Assembly (NCBI GenBank): GCA_013350335.1
Contig: CM023537.1
Coordinates: forward strand, 47,056,111 to 47,120,110
Source: Chimonanthus salicifolius
Lineage: Eukaryota; Streptophyta; Magnoliopsida; Laurales; Calycanthaceae
Direction: 5' to 3'
DNA: 64,000 nucleotides
Position numbers and translations under genes: made by a program. The notes beneath the pieces are model-generated. The model made no database searches. It had not been told where the DNA came from and was given only the letters and a program-made list of their open reading frames with translations. Of this stretch, positions 44,315 to 55,055 are shown in pieces. The stretch's first letter is position 1. The number at the start of each line of letters is the position of its first letter.

Positions 44315-46073
44315 TGATAAGCATAGAAAAATGACTATTTTACCCTTTTATTTGAACTAGTTAGCCTCTTGTTTTTTGTGTTTTAGAATATGTTTAATGA
44401 GATTTTGGATGTTTTGCAGGATTTAAAGGGAAATGAAAGATATGAGAATTAAAAAAGAGAATTTTGCAATCTATGGGCATAAGTTGATATTTTGGAAAGT
44501 TGGAATTTTTAATAATTATTTTACCACACTTTTAGGGGTTTTATTTGTAAACTAATTAATTCAAATCCATTTATGAGAGTTTGGATTAATTTAGTACATT
44601 TTTAGAATTGATTGTAAGTGGTAAAATTAATTATTAGATTTTCCATACTTTGAAAAGCCCAATTATTAAGCCCATTAAGAAAAGCCCATGAAGAAATCCA
44701 CATGTGTAAATACTATATTCATTATCTCAAGAGGAAATTCGAATTTAGAAGTCAATATAAGAGGATTTTCGAATTTGGCAAGTGGATTAAGGAAAGAGAA
44801 AGAAAATAAGAAAGAGAGAAAAATAAGAAATGTTTGATACATGTTCGGTATTTTGGTCATAAATTTTCACTCCTATATCTGATTTCTTTGATTCTTTTTG
44901 CTTTGGAAAGAAGACTTCAAAGGCTACAACTTTTGTAGCTTACGACTTTTCCTGATTCAGAATTTAACAAGGTCAAGACGGAGCTGCAAGATGGTATACG
45001 TGTAAAAAATGAGATTCTGCACCCACTTTCCTTTTACGAATTTTGCTCATTGCCTCCTTTAAGTCATTCCATATTTAGCACAAATCAAATCCGTCCCTCC
45101 ATGTGTCCCTTGATTTATTTAAATCTTTGAATCCAATCCATTCATTCCACATCCTTTCATCTATAAATACTAACCCTATCCCATCGAGAAAATCGAACTT
45201 GGGCATTGAAGAAAAGGAGAGGAGAGGAAGAAGAGAAGGAGAAAGACTGTTGGATTTTCAATCCACATTGGGTTCTAAGGTTGGTGGATTTTGATTTGCC
45301 ATTGTATTTTTCCTATGTCTTTATTCCAAAGTTTCATTGATTTGTAATTTTTAATTCCATATTTTAATCAATAAGAGAATGTGAGAATTAGAATTATGGT
45401 TTTCTAATTGTTCTTTCATGTGTAATGAAAATTTCAATTTTACTTATATTCTCTTAATGATTTTATATTGTTTACTTTTCTAAGAAACTCAAGGAAGGTG
45501 AGATTATTTTAGCATTGGTCGAACTTGATTTTTCCAGTCTAAGGCTCTTATTAAGAGTGAGATTATTTTAGATTCGGAATTATAAGTATAAATTTTACAT
45601 AGACCTAAGGCCGGAATTGAATTTTCTTAGTTAAATGGATTTCATAGATTTCATATTTAGAATTTTAATGAATTTGAGATTTGAATGCATGTTAAATAAT
45701 TTATGTGAGCTCCATGTTCTAGGCCGTTATTTTATCATTAAAATTTGGATGATAATGCCTCCTTGATTCTTTGATCCAGTTCCATTGTAAATATGTATAT
45801 AGGTAATTCAGATGTTATTTATGTTTTCTTTTAGTTTATAAAACCTCAAATCCTTGAAATTGATGAACTAGGTTGGAAATAATTTAATTACATCTTAATT
45901 TTGTATTTTAAATTAGATTGAGATTGTTTATATTTTTATATTAATGCCACCATCTTAATTAAAATTAATTAAATTGTTAGATTCTATATTTAAATATAGA
46001 ATATTTCTAAATTAAAATTTAAAGAAAAGAGATTTAGGCACTTGCAAGTTATAAATTTAAAATTTGCACAATA
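44315..46073 (+). repeat. 5' LTR of nested element
   Basis: Starts TGATAAGCATAGAAAAATG and ends TTTGCACAATA. Compared with the 3' LTR it has a deletion just before CACTTGCAAGTTATAAA. Confidence 0.88.
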
Positions 46074-46079
46074 AGTTTT

Positions 46080-46098
46080 TGACGCCTGTTGCTGGAGA
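46080..46098 (+). other. Primer binding site, degenerate Asp-tRNA type
   Basis: TGACGCCTGTTGCTGGAGA resembles the canonical gypsy site TGGCGCCGTTGCCGGGGA, with several changes. It lies six bases after the LTR. Confidence 0.6.
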
Positions 46099-49078
46099 AC
46101 TTAAAAAAATCACCATTGAATTATTTATTTTTAGAAATAATGTTAATTTTAGAAATATCTATTTTTGGCAAATCTTTAAAATTAGAAGTTTCTATTTTTC
46201 TTAGAAATTCTAATTTTAGAAGGTTACCTTATTTAGAAGTTCTAAAAAATAATAAGAAAAAAATAATCAGGAAATTATCTAAATTTGGACTCACTGCTAA
46301 ATTTAGAAATTTTTTATTTTTGGAGATTTCTATTTTTAGAAACTTTCAAAAATATCTACTTTCTATTTTTAGTGTTTTCTAATCTTAGAATTTTAATCCA
46401 ATTTAGTCATGTTCTATTTTTAGAAAGTAGATCTAAATTTGGAAAGTTCCAGCTAAAATGTTTCAAAAAGAAAAGGAAAAAAAAAAAGAAAATTGGATCA
46501 ACTTTGAACTTATTTGAAAATCTGATTTGGATTAATTTGGTGGATATTAATTTAGAGATTTTTATGGTCTTAATTTAATTTAGATTTCTTAATTAGGTTA
46601 AAATCATTTAATTTCCTCTACTAGTTATAACAGTAGGAAATTGCATTTAGACTAAGTTTCATGCATTTTTTTTATAAGATTCAGAATCTTCACCAAAGTT
46701 TGTAGGTGTTATATTTTGCAGGATTTTAATCGTACGCTCTAAAATTTTTGCGGAATTAAGCACTACAAGCTAAGGATAAGTGCCTAAATCTCTTTTCTTT
46801 AAATTTTTAATTTTTTCATTCATTCATTTAGATTTTCTTAAGTTGTCTTGCATTTATTTTGCATATAAAAAATTAAAAAAAATTACATATTTAATTTGAT
46901 CATGTATATTAAGGTATTAGTTTCATGCATTAGCTTAGTTATTTGATTATTTTTTGCATATTTGCTTTGAGTATTGCATTGTTAGATTAGGATGCATTAA
47001 AATTAAAAAAAAAAACTTGTGTGAGTATTTGATAAGTAGATTAGGATGTGATTGTTCGTTTTTGTGAGGTTGTTTGTCAGTCTGTCTAGCTTAGGTTTTT
47101 GAATTTTGTCTGAATCTCTATATATGTTTCGATATTTGACTAGTTTAGGTTTTCAGTTTTGTTGAGTCAGTTTTTGTATTTTGAGTCCATCTAGTGTCTT
47201 TGTCTTTGTTGTGTGTTTTTGCGTTTATTTATTTTTGCAGGTTTTGAATAAATACAGCCCTCTCAGGTTTTTTTTTTTTTCCTGAACTGAAGTTGTTCTA
47301 TTCTGATATTTTCTTCTAATTTGCACCTGATCACTGTAGATTAGGGAACATTAAGGACAATGTTCAATTTAAGTTTGGGAGTATTGAGGGGTTATATTGT
47401 GTCAATTTGTTTGTTTTTGAGTCCTTTGAGTCCATAAAAAAAAAAAAAAATTCAATTTTGTGTTTGTCTTTGAAAAAAAAAAAATTTGCAAAACTTTAAA
47501 AAAAAAAAAATCTTTGTTTTTTAGCATTAATATGTGGATTAACATTTTTATATCATGCTTTTTCATTTGAATTTTGTGAAATTTATGCTTGGAAAATCTT
47601 TACACTAGCCATATTAATGTTAACTAAAAAAGATAAATACTCATGAGTTGAGTGATCACTGGAGGAATACCAGTAGAGACTTGTGACCCTTTGAGCTTTT
47701 AAGACATTCGACTTTTCTGAGTGATTATAAGTAAATTCTTATTTTTTTTGATGTGCGCATTATTATTTGTTTTTAGATCTCATTATTCTTTGTTTTGGTC
47801 ATATACTGAGAATGAAATCAAAATAGGATTATTACACCAGAAATTTTTCTGAATTTATTTGAAGCTAATGAAATAGTCATATAAAACTTAAGGAAGTGAT
47901 ATAGGCTATTGTTTTGGATCGTTTGAACATCTGAAGCCTACCTATTTTCGTCATATTATCATGTTAGTTCCCATTTTTGAGCTTTGAATGTAAATTTAGC
48001 CTATTTTTATTGATTAACCATGTTATCCATGCCCAACTCCGGTTGTGGAGTTTGAGCCTACATTGAAAAAATCTTTAACCTATTCTAAGGATCCAAGAAA
48101 GGTTAGAGATGATTGTTATTGGGATGGTACTCTAAGAAAATTATGGCAGTTGAAAAAAGAAAAGAAAAGAAAAAAAGCATCAAAAGGAAATGAAAAAAAA
48201 AAAAGAAAAAGAAAGGGAACATCCATACATCATAAATGAAGGATGTAAAAAAGAAAAAAAAAATTGAATTTGAATAGAAGAGAAATTCTTTGAAGATTCC
48301 GAGTGCTAAAAAAATAGAGGAAGCAATATCCCATTATAAAATTTTGAAGAGCTCTAACTTTTCTGTTCAAAGTGTTAATCGTAGAGTCTTATTATCCTTC
48401 TTTGATATGACCCGATCCTAAGTCACGTTTCGTCCTATAGGAAGTCATATTAATCCTCAGTTGATATGGTATTTAAAGTGGAGAATAGATGAAGAAGAAT
48501 AATGGTGTATTATTTCAACGTTCTCAAGAAACTGGCATCCTTTCATGAGATCTATGTTTTTCCTTGATTTTAGTCTTTCTTTGATGATAAATGTGTGAGA
48601 TATTTGCATTTGAGAAATTATTCCACTCACATATACTATTGAGAGAAAATTAACCCAATCTCTGAGTGAAAGTCTTTCCGAGAGATATACCATTGTGAGA
48701 TTTGAAGTCGAAGCACATTTTCAGCCGGTGGTTACAAAACTTGTGCGTATTTTGAAAAAAAAAAAAGGTTATGTTAATATTTGGCTATCACACACTACAC
48801 TCCGAGTATAAGTTTTGTAAATGAATTTTGGAGTTGTATGATGTTTAAATTTTTATTTGCATATTTTTGCTGACTTTTGATGTTTGTGGGTATCATCACT
48901 GGAAGCCCTCACGAGACTATAACTCGTCCACTAGTGGTAAAGTAGGGGTTTAAAGGCTTGTTGCATATGCTAAATGCAATCGAGAGTGCCAGTGAAAGTG
49001 GTGTATTTTAGGATTTTTATTTTTTATTTTGAGAGTTTTTAGTTTTTGTTTTGCTCGAGGACTAGCAAAATCTAAGTC
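46099..49078. other. Non-coding interior of the nested element
   Basis: No protein domain in any frame. 46100-46450 is a degenerate run of ATTTTTAGAAA-like units. 47430-47520 and 48180-48260 have long A/T homopolymers. A polypurine tract, AGTCTGGGGG, precedes the 3' LTR. Confidence 0.7.
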
Positions 49079-49088
49079 TGGGGGTATT

Positions 49089-50988
49089 TGATAAGCATAG
49101 AAAAATGACTATTTTACCCTTTTATTTGAACTAGTTAGCCTCTTATTTTGTGTGTTTTAGAATATGTTTAATGAGATTTTGGATGTTTTGCAGGATTTAA
49201 AAGGAAATGCAAGATATGAGAATTAAAAAAGAGAATTTTGCAATCTATGGGCATAAGTTGATATTTTGGAAAGTTGGAATTTTTAATAATTATTTTACCA
49301 TAATTTTAGGGGTTTTATTTGTAAACTAATTAATTCAAATCCATTTATGAGAGTTTGGATTAATTTAGTACATTTTTAGAATTGATTGTAAGTGGTAAAA
49401 TTAATTATTAGACTTTCCATACTTTGAAAAGCCCAATTATTAAGCCCATTAAGAAAAGTCCATGAAGAAATCCACATGTGTAAATAATATATTCATTATC
49501 TCAAGAGGAAATTCGAAATTTAGAAGTCAATATAAGAGGATTTTCGAATTTGGCAAGTGGATTAAGAAAAGAGAAAGAAAATAAGAAAGGGAGAAAAATA
49601 AGGAAGGTTTGATACATGTTCGGTATTTTGATCATAAATTTCCACTCCTTATCTGATTGCTTTGATTCTTTTTGTTTTGGAAAGAAGACTTCAAGGACTA
49701 TAACTTTATAGTTTATGACTTTTCCTGATTCGGAAATTAACATAGTCAAGACTGAGCTAGAAGATGGTATACGTGTAAAAAATGAGATTCTGCACCCACT
49801 TTCTTTATACGAATTTTGCTCCTTGCCTCCTTTAAGTCATTCTGTATTTAGCACAAATCAAATCCGGCCTCCATGTGTCCCTTGATTTATTTAAATCTTT
49901 GAATCCAATCAATTCATTCCACCTCCTTTCATCTATAAATGCTAGCCCTCTCCCATTGAGAAAACTGAACTTGGGCATTGAAGAAATGGAGAGGAGAGGA
50001 AGAAGAGAAGGAGAAAGACTGTGGGATTTTCAATCCACATTGGGTTCTAAGGTTGGTGGATTTTGATTTCCATTGTATTTTTCCTATGTCTTTATTCCAA
50101 AATTTCATTGATTTGTAATTTTTAATTCCATGGTTTAATCAATAAGAGAAGGTGAGAATTAGAATTATGGTTTTCCAGTTGTTCTTTCATGTGTAATGAA
50201 AATTTCAATTTTACTTATATTCTCTTAATGATTTTATGTTGTTTACTTTTCTAAGAAATTCAAGGAAAGTGAGATTATTTTAGGATTGGACGAACTTGAT
50301 TTTTCCAGTCTAAGGCTCTTTTTAAGAGTGAGATTATTTTAGATTCGGAATTATAAGTATAAATTTTACTTAAGCCTAAGGCCGGAATTGAATTTTCTTA
50401 GTTAAATGGATTTCATAGATTTCATATTTAGAATTTTAATGAATTTGAGATTTGAATGCATGTTAAATAATTTATATGAGTTCCATGTTCTAGGCCGTTA
50501 TTTTATCATTAAAATTTGGATGATAATGCCTCATTGATTCTTTGATTCATTTCCATTGTAATATGTATATATGTAACTTAGATGTTATTTATGTTTTCTT
50601 TTGTTTATAAAAACTCAAATCCTTGAAATTGATGAAATAGGTTGGAAATAATTTAATTGCATCTTAATTTTGTATTTTAAATTAGATTGAGATTGTTTAT
50701 ATTTTTATATTAATGCCACCATCTTAATTAAAATTAATTAAATTGTTAGATTCTATGTTTAAATCTAGAATATTTCTAAATTAAAATTAAAATACATAGA
50801 TTAGAGAAATAATTCCATGTTCATGATTTATCTCCATATTTCTCAAAGTTCTTGAAATACGTAATTCAATGGTGTATTTTTATGGATATATTTTCCTAAA
50901 TTCCGATGGGTTCGACCTCGCACTTAATCGCTATACTATCTAAATGGTTCGTGCGCTTGCGAGTTATAAATTTAAAATTTGCACAACA
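49089..50988 (+). repeat. 3' LTR of nested element
   Basis: Starts TGATAAGCATAGAAAAATG and ends TTTGCACAACA (canonical CA), then the GTTAT TSD. 1900 bp. Its internal TATA-like CTATAAATGCTAGCCC lies near 49930. Confidence 0.9.
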
Positions 50989-51044
50989 GTTATTTCATAT
51001 GTGTGATTGATTTATTGATTGATTTTTCGCTGTAAAACTCAACA
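50989..51044 (+). repeat. 5' LTR of copia copy B, right part
   Basis: Resumes GTTATTTCATATGTG after the nested element and ends AACTCAACA. The first five bases are the second TSD copy. Confidence 0.92.
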
Positions 51045-51046
51045 AT

Positions 51047-51061
51047 TGGTATCAGAGCGCC
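51047..51061 (+). other. Primer binding site, initiator Met-tRNA type (copy B)
   Basis: TGGTATCAGAGCGCC two bases after the LTR. Confidence 0.85.
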
Positions 51062-51971
51062 AGGTTCATCGGATCGTCGGATTCAGTCGTAGGATTTTCG
51101 GGCGAAATCACACAGATCGGCATCAAGCACATCAGAGAGCTTGGGTTCACTAGTGACCGGAAAAGGGTCCTCTGTATCAGAGATAAAGTCTCTCTCGGTT
51201 TGGATCAATAGATCCATCGGCTAAAGGTTTTCCCCAAAGCAACAGCGGCCAGACCTGGATCAGAGGGCTGCACGGAACAAGCCAGCCGGTCGGAGGCAGC
51301 ATAGAGGGAAACAACCGCAGATTTGAGATCAGATCTGCAGTTTCCAAACCCAGAAGGCAGATCGTGGGGCTGTTTTCTTGAGAGAGCACCAATCTAGGCC
51401 AGATCGCTGGAGACCAAAACCTTGGGTCGGGCGAAGAAACCCAGGTGGCCAGCATCGCAGAGGGTTTTTTTCTCTGCAGCGGCAGAAACCATTACCAAAT
51501 CTCTTCATGGCGACGACAGCAGATCTGAAGGAAGGAAAATGGGCCGATTTGCCCAAATTATTGCAGCAGCCAGATCTGAGTACAGATCGTCGGTCAGAAG
51601 CGGCGTCGGCAAAAAGGGGTTTTTTTTTTCAACCCAGATCTCAGCCGGAGGAGAACGCCGGGAACAACAAGCAGCCGAGCACAGCGGCAGCAGCAGCAGA
51701 GGAGGAAGCCGTGTGCAGTTCACGGACATGGGCAGCTGAAGAAGAAAAAAAAAAACAAAGGGCTGCCAGTTTATGCAAATCGCTAGAAGAAGAAGGCAGA
51801 GACGGCATTGCTGTCTTGCAAACTGAGAGGCGTGAGCACCAGCAGAAAAGTGACGAGGGTTTTCTTTGTTTGAGAAAGGTTGGAAGAAAGCAATTTCAAT
51901 GGCAAATTTTAGAATCACAGGCCCCAGCAGTGGCCGAGGCCATCGTCCCAGATAGAAATCGTGCTTAGCTA

Positions 51972-52779
51972 ATGGCAGAAGACTCGTCCCCTGAACCTTC
52001 AACCTCTAATTCTTCAACTGTATCAAGAACTATGATTTCGAATGCAAAATTCGAGGTGGAGAAGTTTGTTCGGCATGTGGCAATGCGAAGTTATGGATGT
52101 CCTGTATCATCAAGAGTTGGATATTGCTCTACAGGATGAGAAACCAACAGATATGGAGCAAAATGATTGGGTGAAGATTAATCGTCAAGCTTGTGGTACC
52201 ATTCGACTTTGTCTCGCCAAAGATCAGAAATATTTTGTTATGAAAGAGAATTCAGCTAAGAAGTTGTGGGAGATGTTACAAGACAAGTATATGACCAAGA
52301 GTGTTGAGAATCGTCTCTATCTCAAGAAAAGGCTCTTTCAATTCGACTATAAGGAAGGTACTTCTATGACTGATCACTTAACAGCTTATAACAAAATTCT
52401 TGCTGATTTGCAAAATTTAGATGTTGAAATTTTGGATGAAGACAAAGCAATATTGTTATTGAATTCATTGCTTGACCATTATGATCACCTGACTGCCACC
52501 CTATTATATGGGAAAAATGAGATTAAATTTGAACTTGTGGTGAATGCATTGATCAATAATGAGTATCGAAAAAAGGGCAAACATGCCCAAAGATACTTAA
52601 AGTCAGAGGCTTTGACAGTTAGAGGCATGTCACAAAACAAGAAATTGGGTAATCGGTTTAAGTCTCGTTCAAAGATGAGAGGAGCATCAACATCATCTAA
52701 TAGAAGAAATCTTGCTAGGGATGAGTGTACCTTTTGTCGATATAAAGGGCATTGGAAAAAAGATTGTCCAATATTGTAA
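51972..52779 (+). pseudogene. gag: copia gag, copy B, frame broken near the start
   Basis: The ATG at 51972 (MAEDSSPEPSTS...) loses frame at about 52069, where 14 bp present in copy A (after GAAGTTTG) are deleted. From 52042 a 245-codon frame is open through the capsid helices (LFGMWQ/CEVMD..., LWEMLQDKY, LTAYNKILADL) to an intact CCHC zinc knuckle, CTFCRYKGHWKKDC, then stop. Copy A has the opposite pattern, with an intact start and a lost knuckle. Confidence 0.88.
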
Positions 52780-52791
52780 AAAAATGACAAG

Positions 52792-53290
52792 ATGAATACA
52801 AAAGCAAATGTTGTACATTTTATAGATGATGATACTGAGTTAGCACTGATTGGCTCATCATTGCCATACCATTCTGAGGAGTGGATTTTAGATTCGAGTT
52901 ACACTTATCATATATGTCCCAACAGGGATTGGTTTTCCAGCTTTGAGGAGTTGGATGGGGGATCAGTTTTTATGGGTAATGATAATACTTATAAAACAAA
53001 AGGATAGGTAAAATCCGTTTGAGATTGCATGATGGAGCAATTAGAGTGTTAACAGATGTTCGATATGTACCAGATTTAGGAAAAAAATCTCATTTTATTG
53101 GGTGCTTTAGAATCCAAAGGTTTGTAAATTACCTTAGAAGGTGGAGTTCTAAAAGTTGTCATGGGTGCATTGGTAGTGATAAAAGGTACCCGACAGAACA
53201 ATTTATATTTCTTGAAAGGAAGTACTATTGTAGGTGGGGCAACAACAGTTACTGATAGTAAAGAGGATGTTGGTTCTGACACTACAAAAT
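52792..53290 (+). pseudogene. copia protease / pre-integrase region, broken, copy B
   Basis: WILDSSYTYHICPNRDWF: the catalytic D-S-G reads DSS. A single-base loss near 53005 shifts frame into RLHDGAIRVLTDVRYVPDL. Sequence up to the deletion junction includes the start of the pre-integrase domain. Confidence 0.82.
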
Positions 53291-53297
53291 TTGGCAA

Positions 53298-53845
53298 GCA
53301 GTGAAATGGAATTTACGATACATTCTGGGTACCGTAGATGTTGGTTTAATGTTTGAGCGGGATGATCAGTTTGGTCGACATGTGGTTGGTTATGTGGATT
53401 CGGACTATGCTGGTGATTTGGATAAACGCCGATCTACTTCAGGCTATGTGTTTACATTTGTTAAAGGCCGGTGAGTTGGAGGTCGACGTTACAATCTACA
53501 GTTGCTCTTTCTACTACTGAGGCAGAGTACATGGCAGTGACAAAGGCCATTCGTGAGGCCATTTGGCTACATGGGTTGCTTGAGGACTTGGGTCTTATAC
53601 AGAAGCACATGGATATCTATTGTGATAGTCAGAGTGCTATTCACTTAGCAAAGAACCAGGTTCATCATGCACGAACAAAGCACATCGATGTTCGTTTCCA
53701 TTTTATTCGAGAGGTTATCAATGAAGGTGTTATTCTCCTTCAGAAGATTGGAACTGCAGATACTCCTGCAGATATGCTGACCAAGGTGGTAACTGGGATC
53801 AAGTTCAAGCATTGTTTGGACTTGATCAACATCCTGCATATTTGA
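53298..53845 (+). pseudogene. copia RNase H domain, copy B, one frameshift
   Basis: Same domain and junction as copy A. The two stops of copy A are absent (IQKHMDIYCDSQSAIHLAK is open). An indel near 53465 (GTTAAAGGCCGGTGAG) shifts the frame. The remaining frame, 53471-53845, runs to ADMLTKVVTGIKFKHCL. Confidence 0.88.
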
Positions 53846-53998
53846 GTACCTTCGGGTGCGTGACACCTTCGGGTGCATTTGAAGGCAGCACAATTTGTTT
53901 GTTCACTTGTGTTTGTTGGGCGTGAGATTTTCATGCCAAGGTGGAGATAGTTGAGAGGTGAGGAGGAGATGGCCTGCAAATCTCGCCAAGGTGGAGAT

Positions 53999-54356
53999 TG
54001 TTGATATTTGACTCGATTTAACTCAGCCCATAACTGAGTTGGTATTTATGGCTCTATTTAACTCAGCCCATAACTGAGTTGGTATTTATGGCAATTGTAT
54101 AACTACCATTGGGTAGTAGCATAATTGTAGGAGCATTTCCTTTTTATAGGAAATAACTGCTTGTACGAAAGTGAGAGGAAAGGAAGAGAGAAAACCAGTG
54201 TATGAACTGCACATTGTACCTCCTCAGTTTGATTTAGTAAAAACTTTTTCCTCTGTTGCCCGTGGACGTAGGCATTTAGCTGAACCACGTAAATCTGCGT
54301 GTTATTTCATATGTGTGATTGATTTATTAATTGATTTTCAGCTGTAAAACTCAACA
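53999..54356 (+). repeat. 3' LTR of copia, copy B
   Basis: Starts TGTTGATATTTGACTCG and ends ACTCAACA; preceded by AAGGTGGAGAT. The AAGAA TSD follows. Confidence 0.93.
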
Positions 54357-54361
54357 AAGAA

Positions 54362-54855
54362 CACATAGGTTAATAGTTTTTCTGCTTGGTGTAGCCATGT
54401 ACTTGAGAGTCTTAACAAGGCATGCATGTGTTTGTGGGTGTTGCCTTAATGTGAGGTAATTGGATGTGTCTGCATGCATGCATGCATTTGAACTAACCAT
54501 CCAAATTTTCTTTGCATGAAAGATGAGCCTATTTCTTCTATAGTAATGGCCAGCTAAGTTTAGGAAGGACATCTAGATACATGCACATGCTATTAATGTG
54601 TACTGCCTACTGGAGCCCCGAAAACATTAAATTAATAATAATAGTAAAAATAATAATTAATAGAGAATTACTATTTGAATTTAAAATAAATTAAAACATT
54701 TTGTTTATTTAATTAAAATAGTTAATGAAAAGATTTTCAAATAATAATAATGAGAAAGTAAAATAATGAGCATAGATGGTGTGGGCATCTAAAATATTTT
54801 TTTAACTTTAGGGGATAAAAAAAAGTTCAGCCAAATTTTCATCCGTATTGACTAT
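54362..54855. other. Intergenic, no gene seen
   Basis: Counterpart of 13123-13620, with a TGCATGCATGCATGCA run near 54472. Confidence 0.5.
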
Positions 54856-54864
54856 ATTAGTCAA

Positions 54865-55046
54865 GGGAAATGATCTGTGCACTCCCCATTTTACCCATGG
54901 TGCACTCTTTCAATTTTTTTTTCCAATTTTCCCCCTCACCTAAAAACTGATGGAAATAGAGAAAAGGTGGGTGGAGGGCAAAATTGGAAAAAAAAAATTG
55001 AAGGAATGCACCATGGGTAAAATGGCGGGTGCACAAATCACTTCCC
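54865..55046. mobile_element. Mutator-type MITE, 182 bp, copy B only
   Basis: Perfect 9-bp TSD ATTAGTCAA (54856-54864, 55047-55055). Long TIRs start GGGAAATGATCTGTGCAC and, inverted from the right, GGGAAGTGATTTGTGCAC, then share CATTTTACCCATGGTGCA. Together they pair over most of the element. No coding capacity. Copy A has the empty site near 13612-13620. Confidence 0.93.
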
Positions 55047-55055
55047 ATTAGTCAA

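Larger units (their letters stand above)
44315..50988 (+). mobile_element. Non-autonomous LTR retrotransposon nested in the copia LTR
   Basis: LTRs at 44315-46073 and 49089-50988 inside a perfect 5-bp TSD, GTTAT. The primer site resembles the Asp-tRNA type typical of Athila/Tat gypsy elements. About 3 kb of internal DNA (46074-49088) has no gag or pol. The 3' part contains GGACAATGTTCAATTTAAG, then GTTTGGGAGTATTGAGG, a phrase common in plant Tat/Athila untranslated regions. This resembles a LARD (large retrotransposon derivative), mobilised in trans. The two LTRs differ at only a handful of sites in their first ~240 bp, but the 5' LTR lacks about 180 bp near its 3' end. Confidence 0.9.
44010..54356 (+). 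mobile_element. Ty1/copia retrotransposon, copy B, split by a nested LTR element
   Basis: Same insertion as 9431-13117, with the same AAGAA TSD (44005-44009, 54357-54361) and the same internal deletion. Its 5' LTR is interrupted by a 6.7-kb element at 44315-50988, which duplicated GTTAT (44310-44314, 50989-50993). Without the nested insert it is about 3.7 kb. Gag is longer open here than in copy A, but a 14-bp deletion near 52069 breaks the frame from its own ATG. Confidence 0.95.

Noticed and set aside
46089..46578. 97-aa ORFs inside the nested LTR element
   Set aside because: Products of ATTTTTAGAAA-type repeats; no gag or pol motif.
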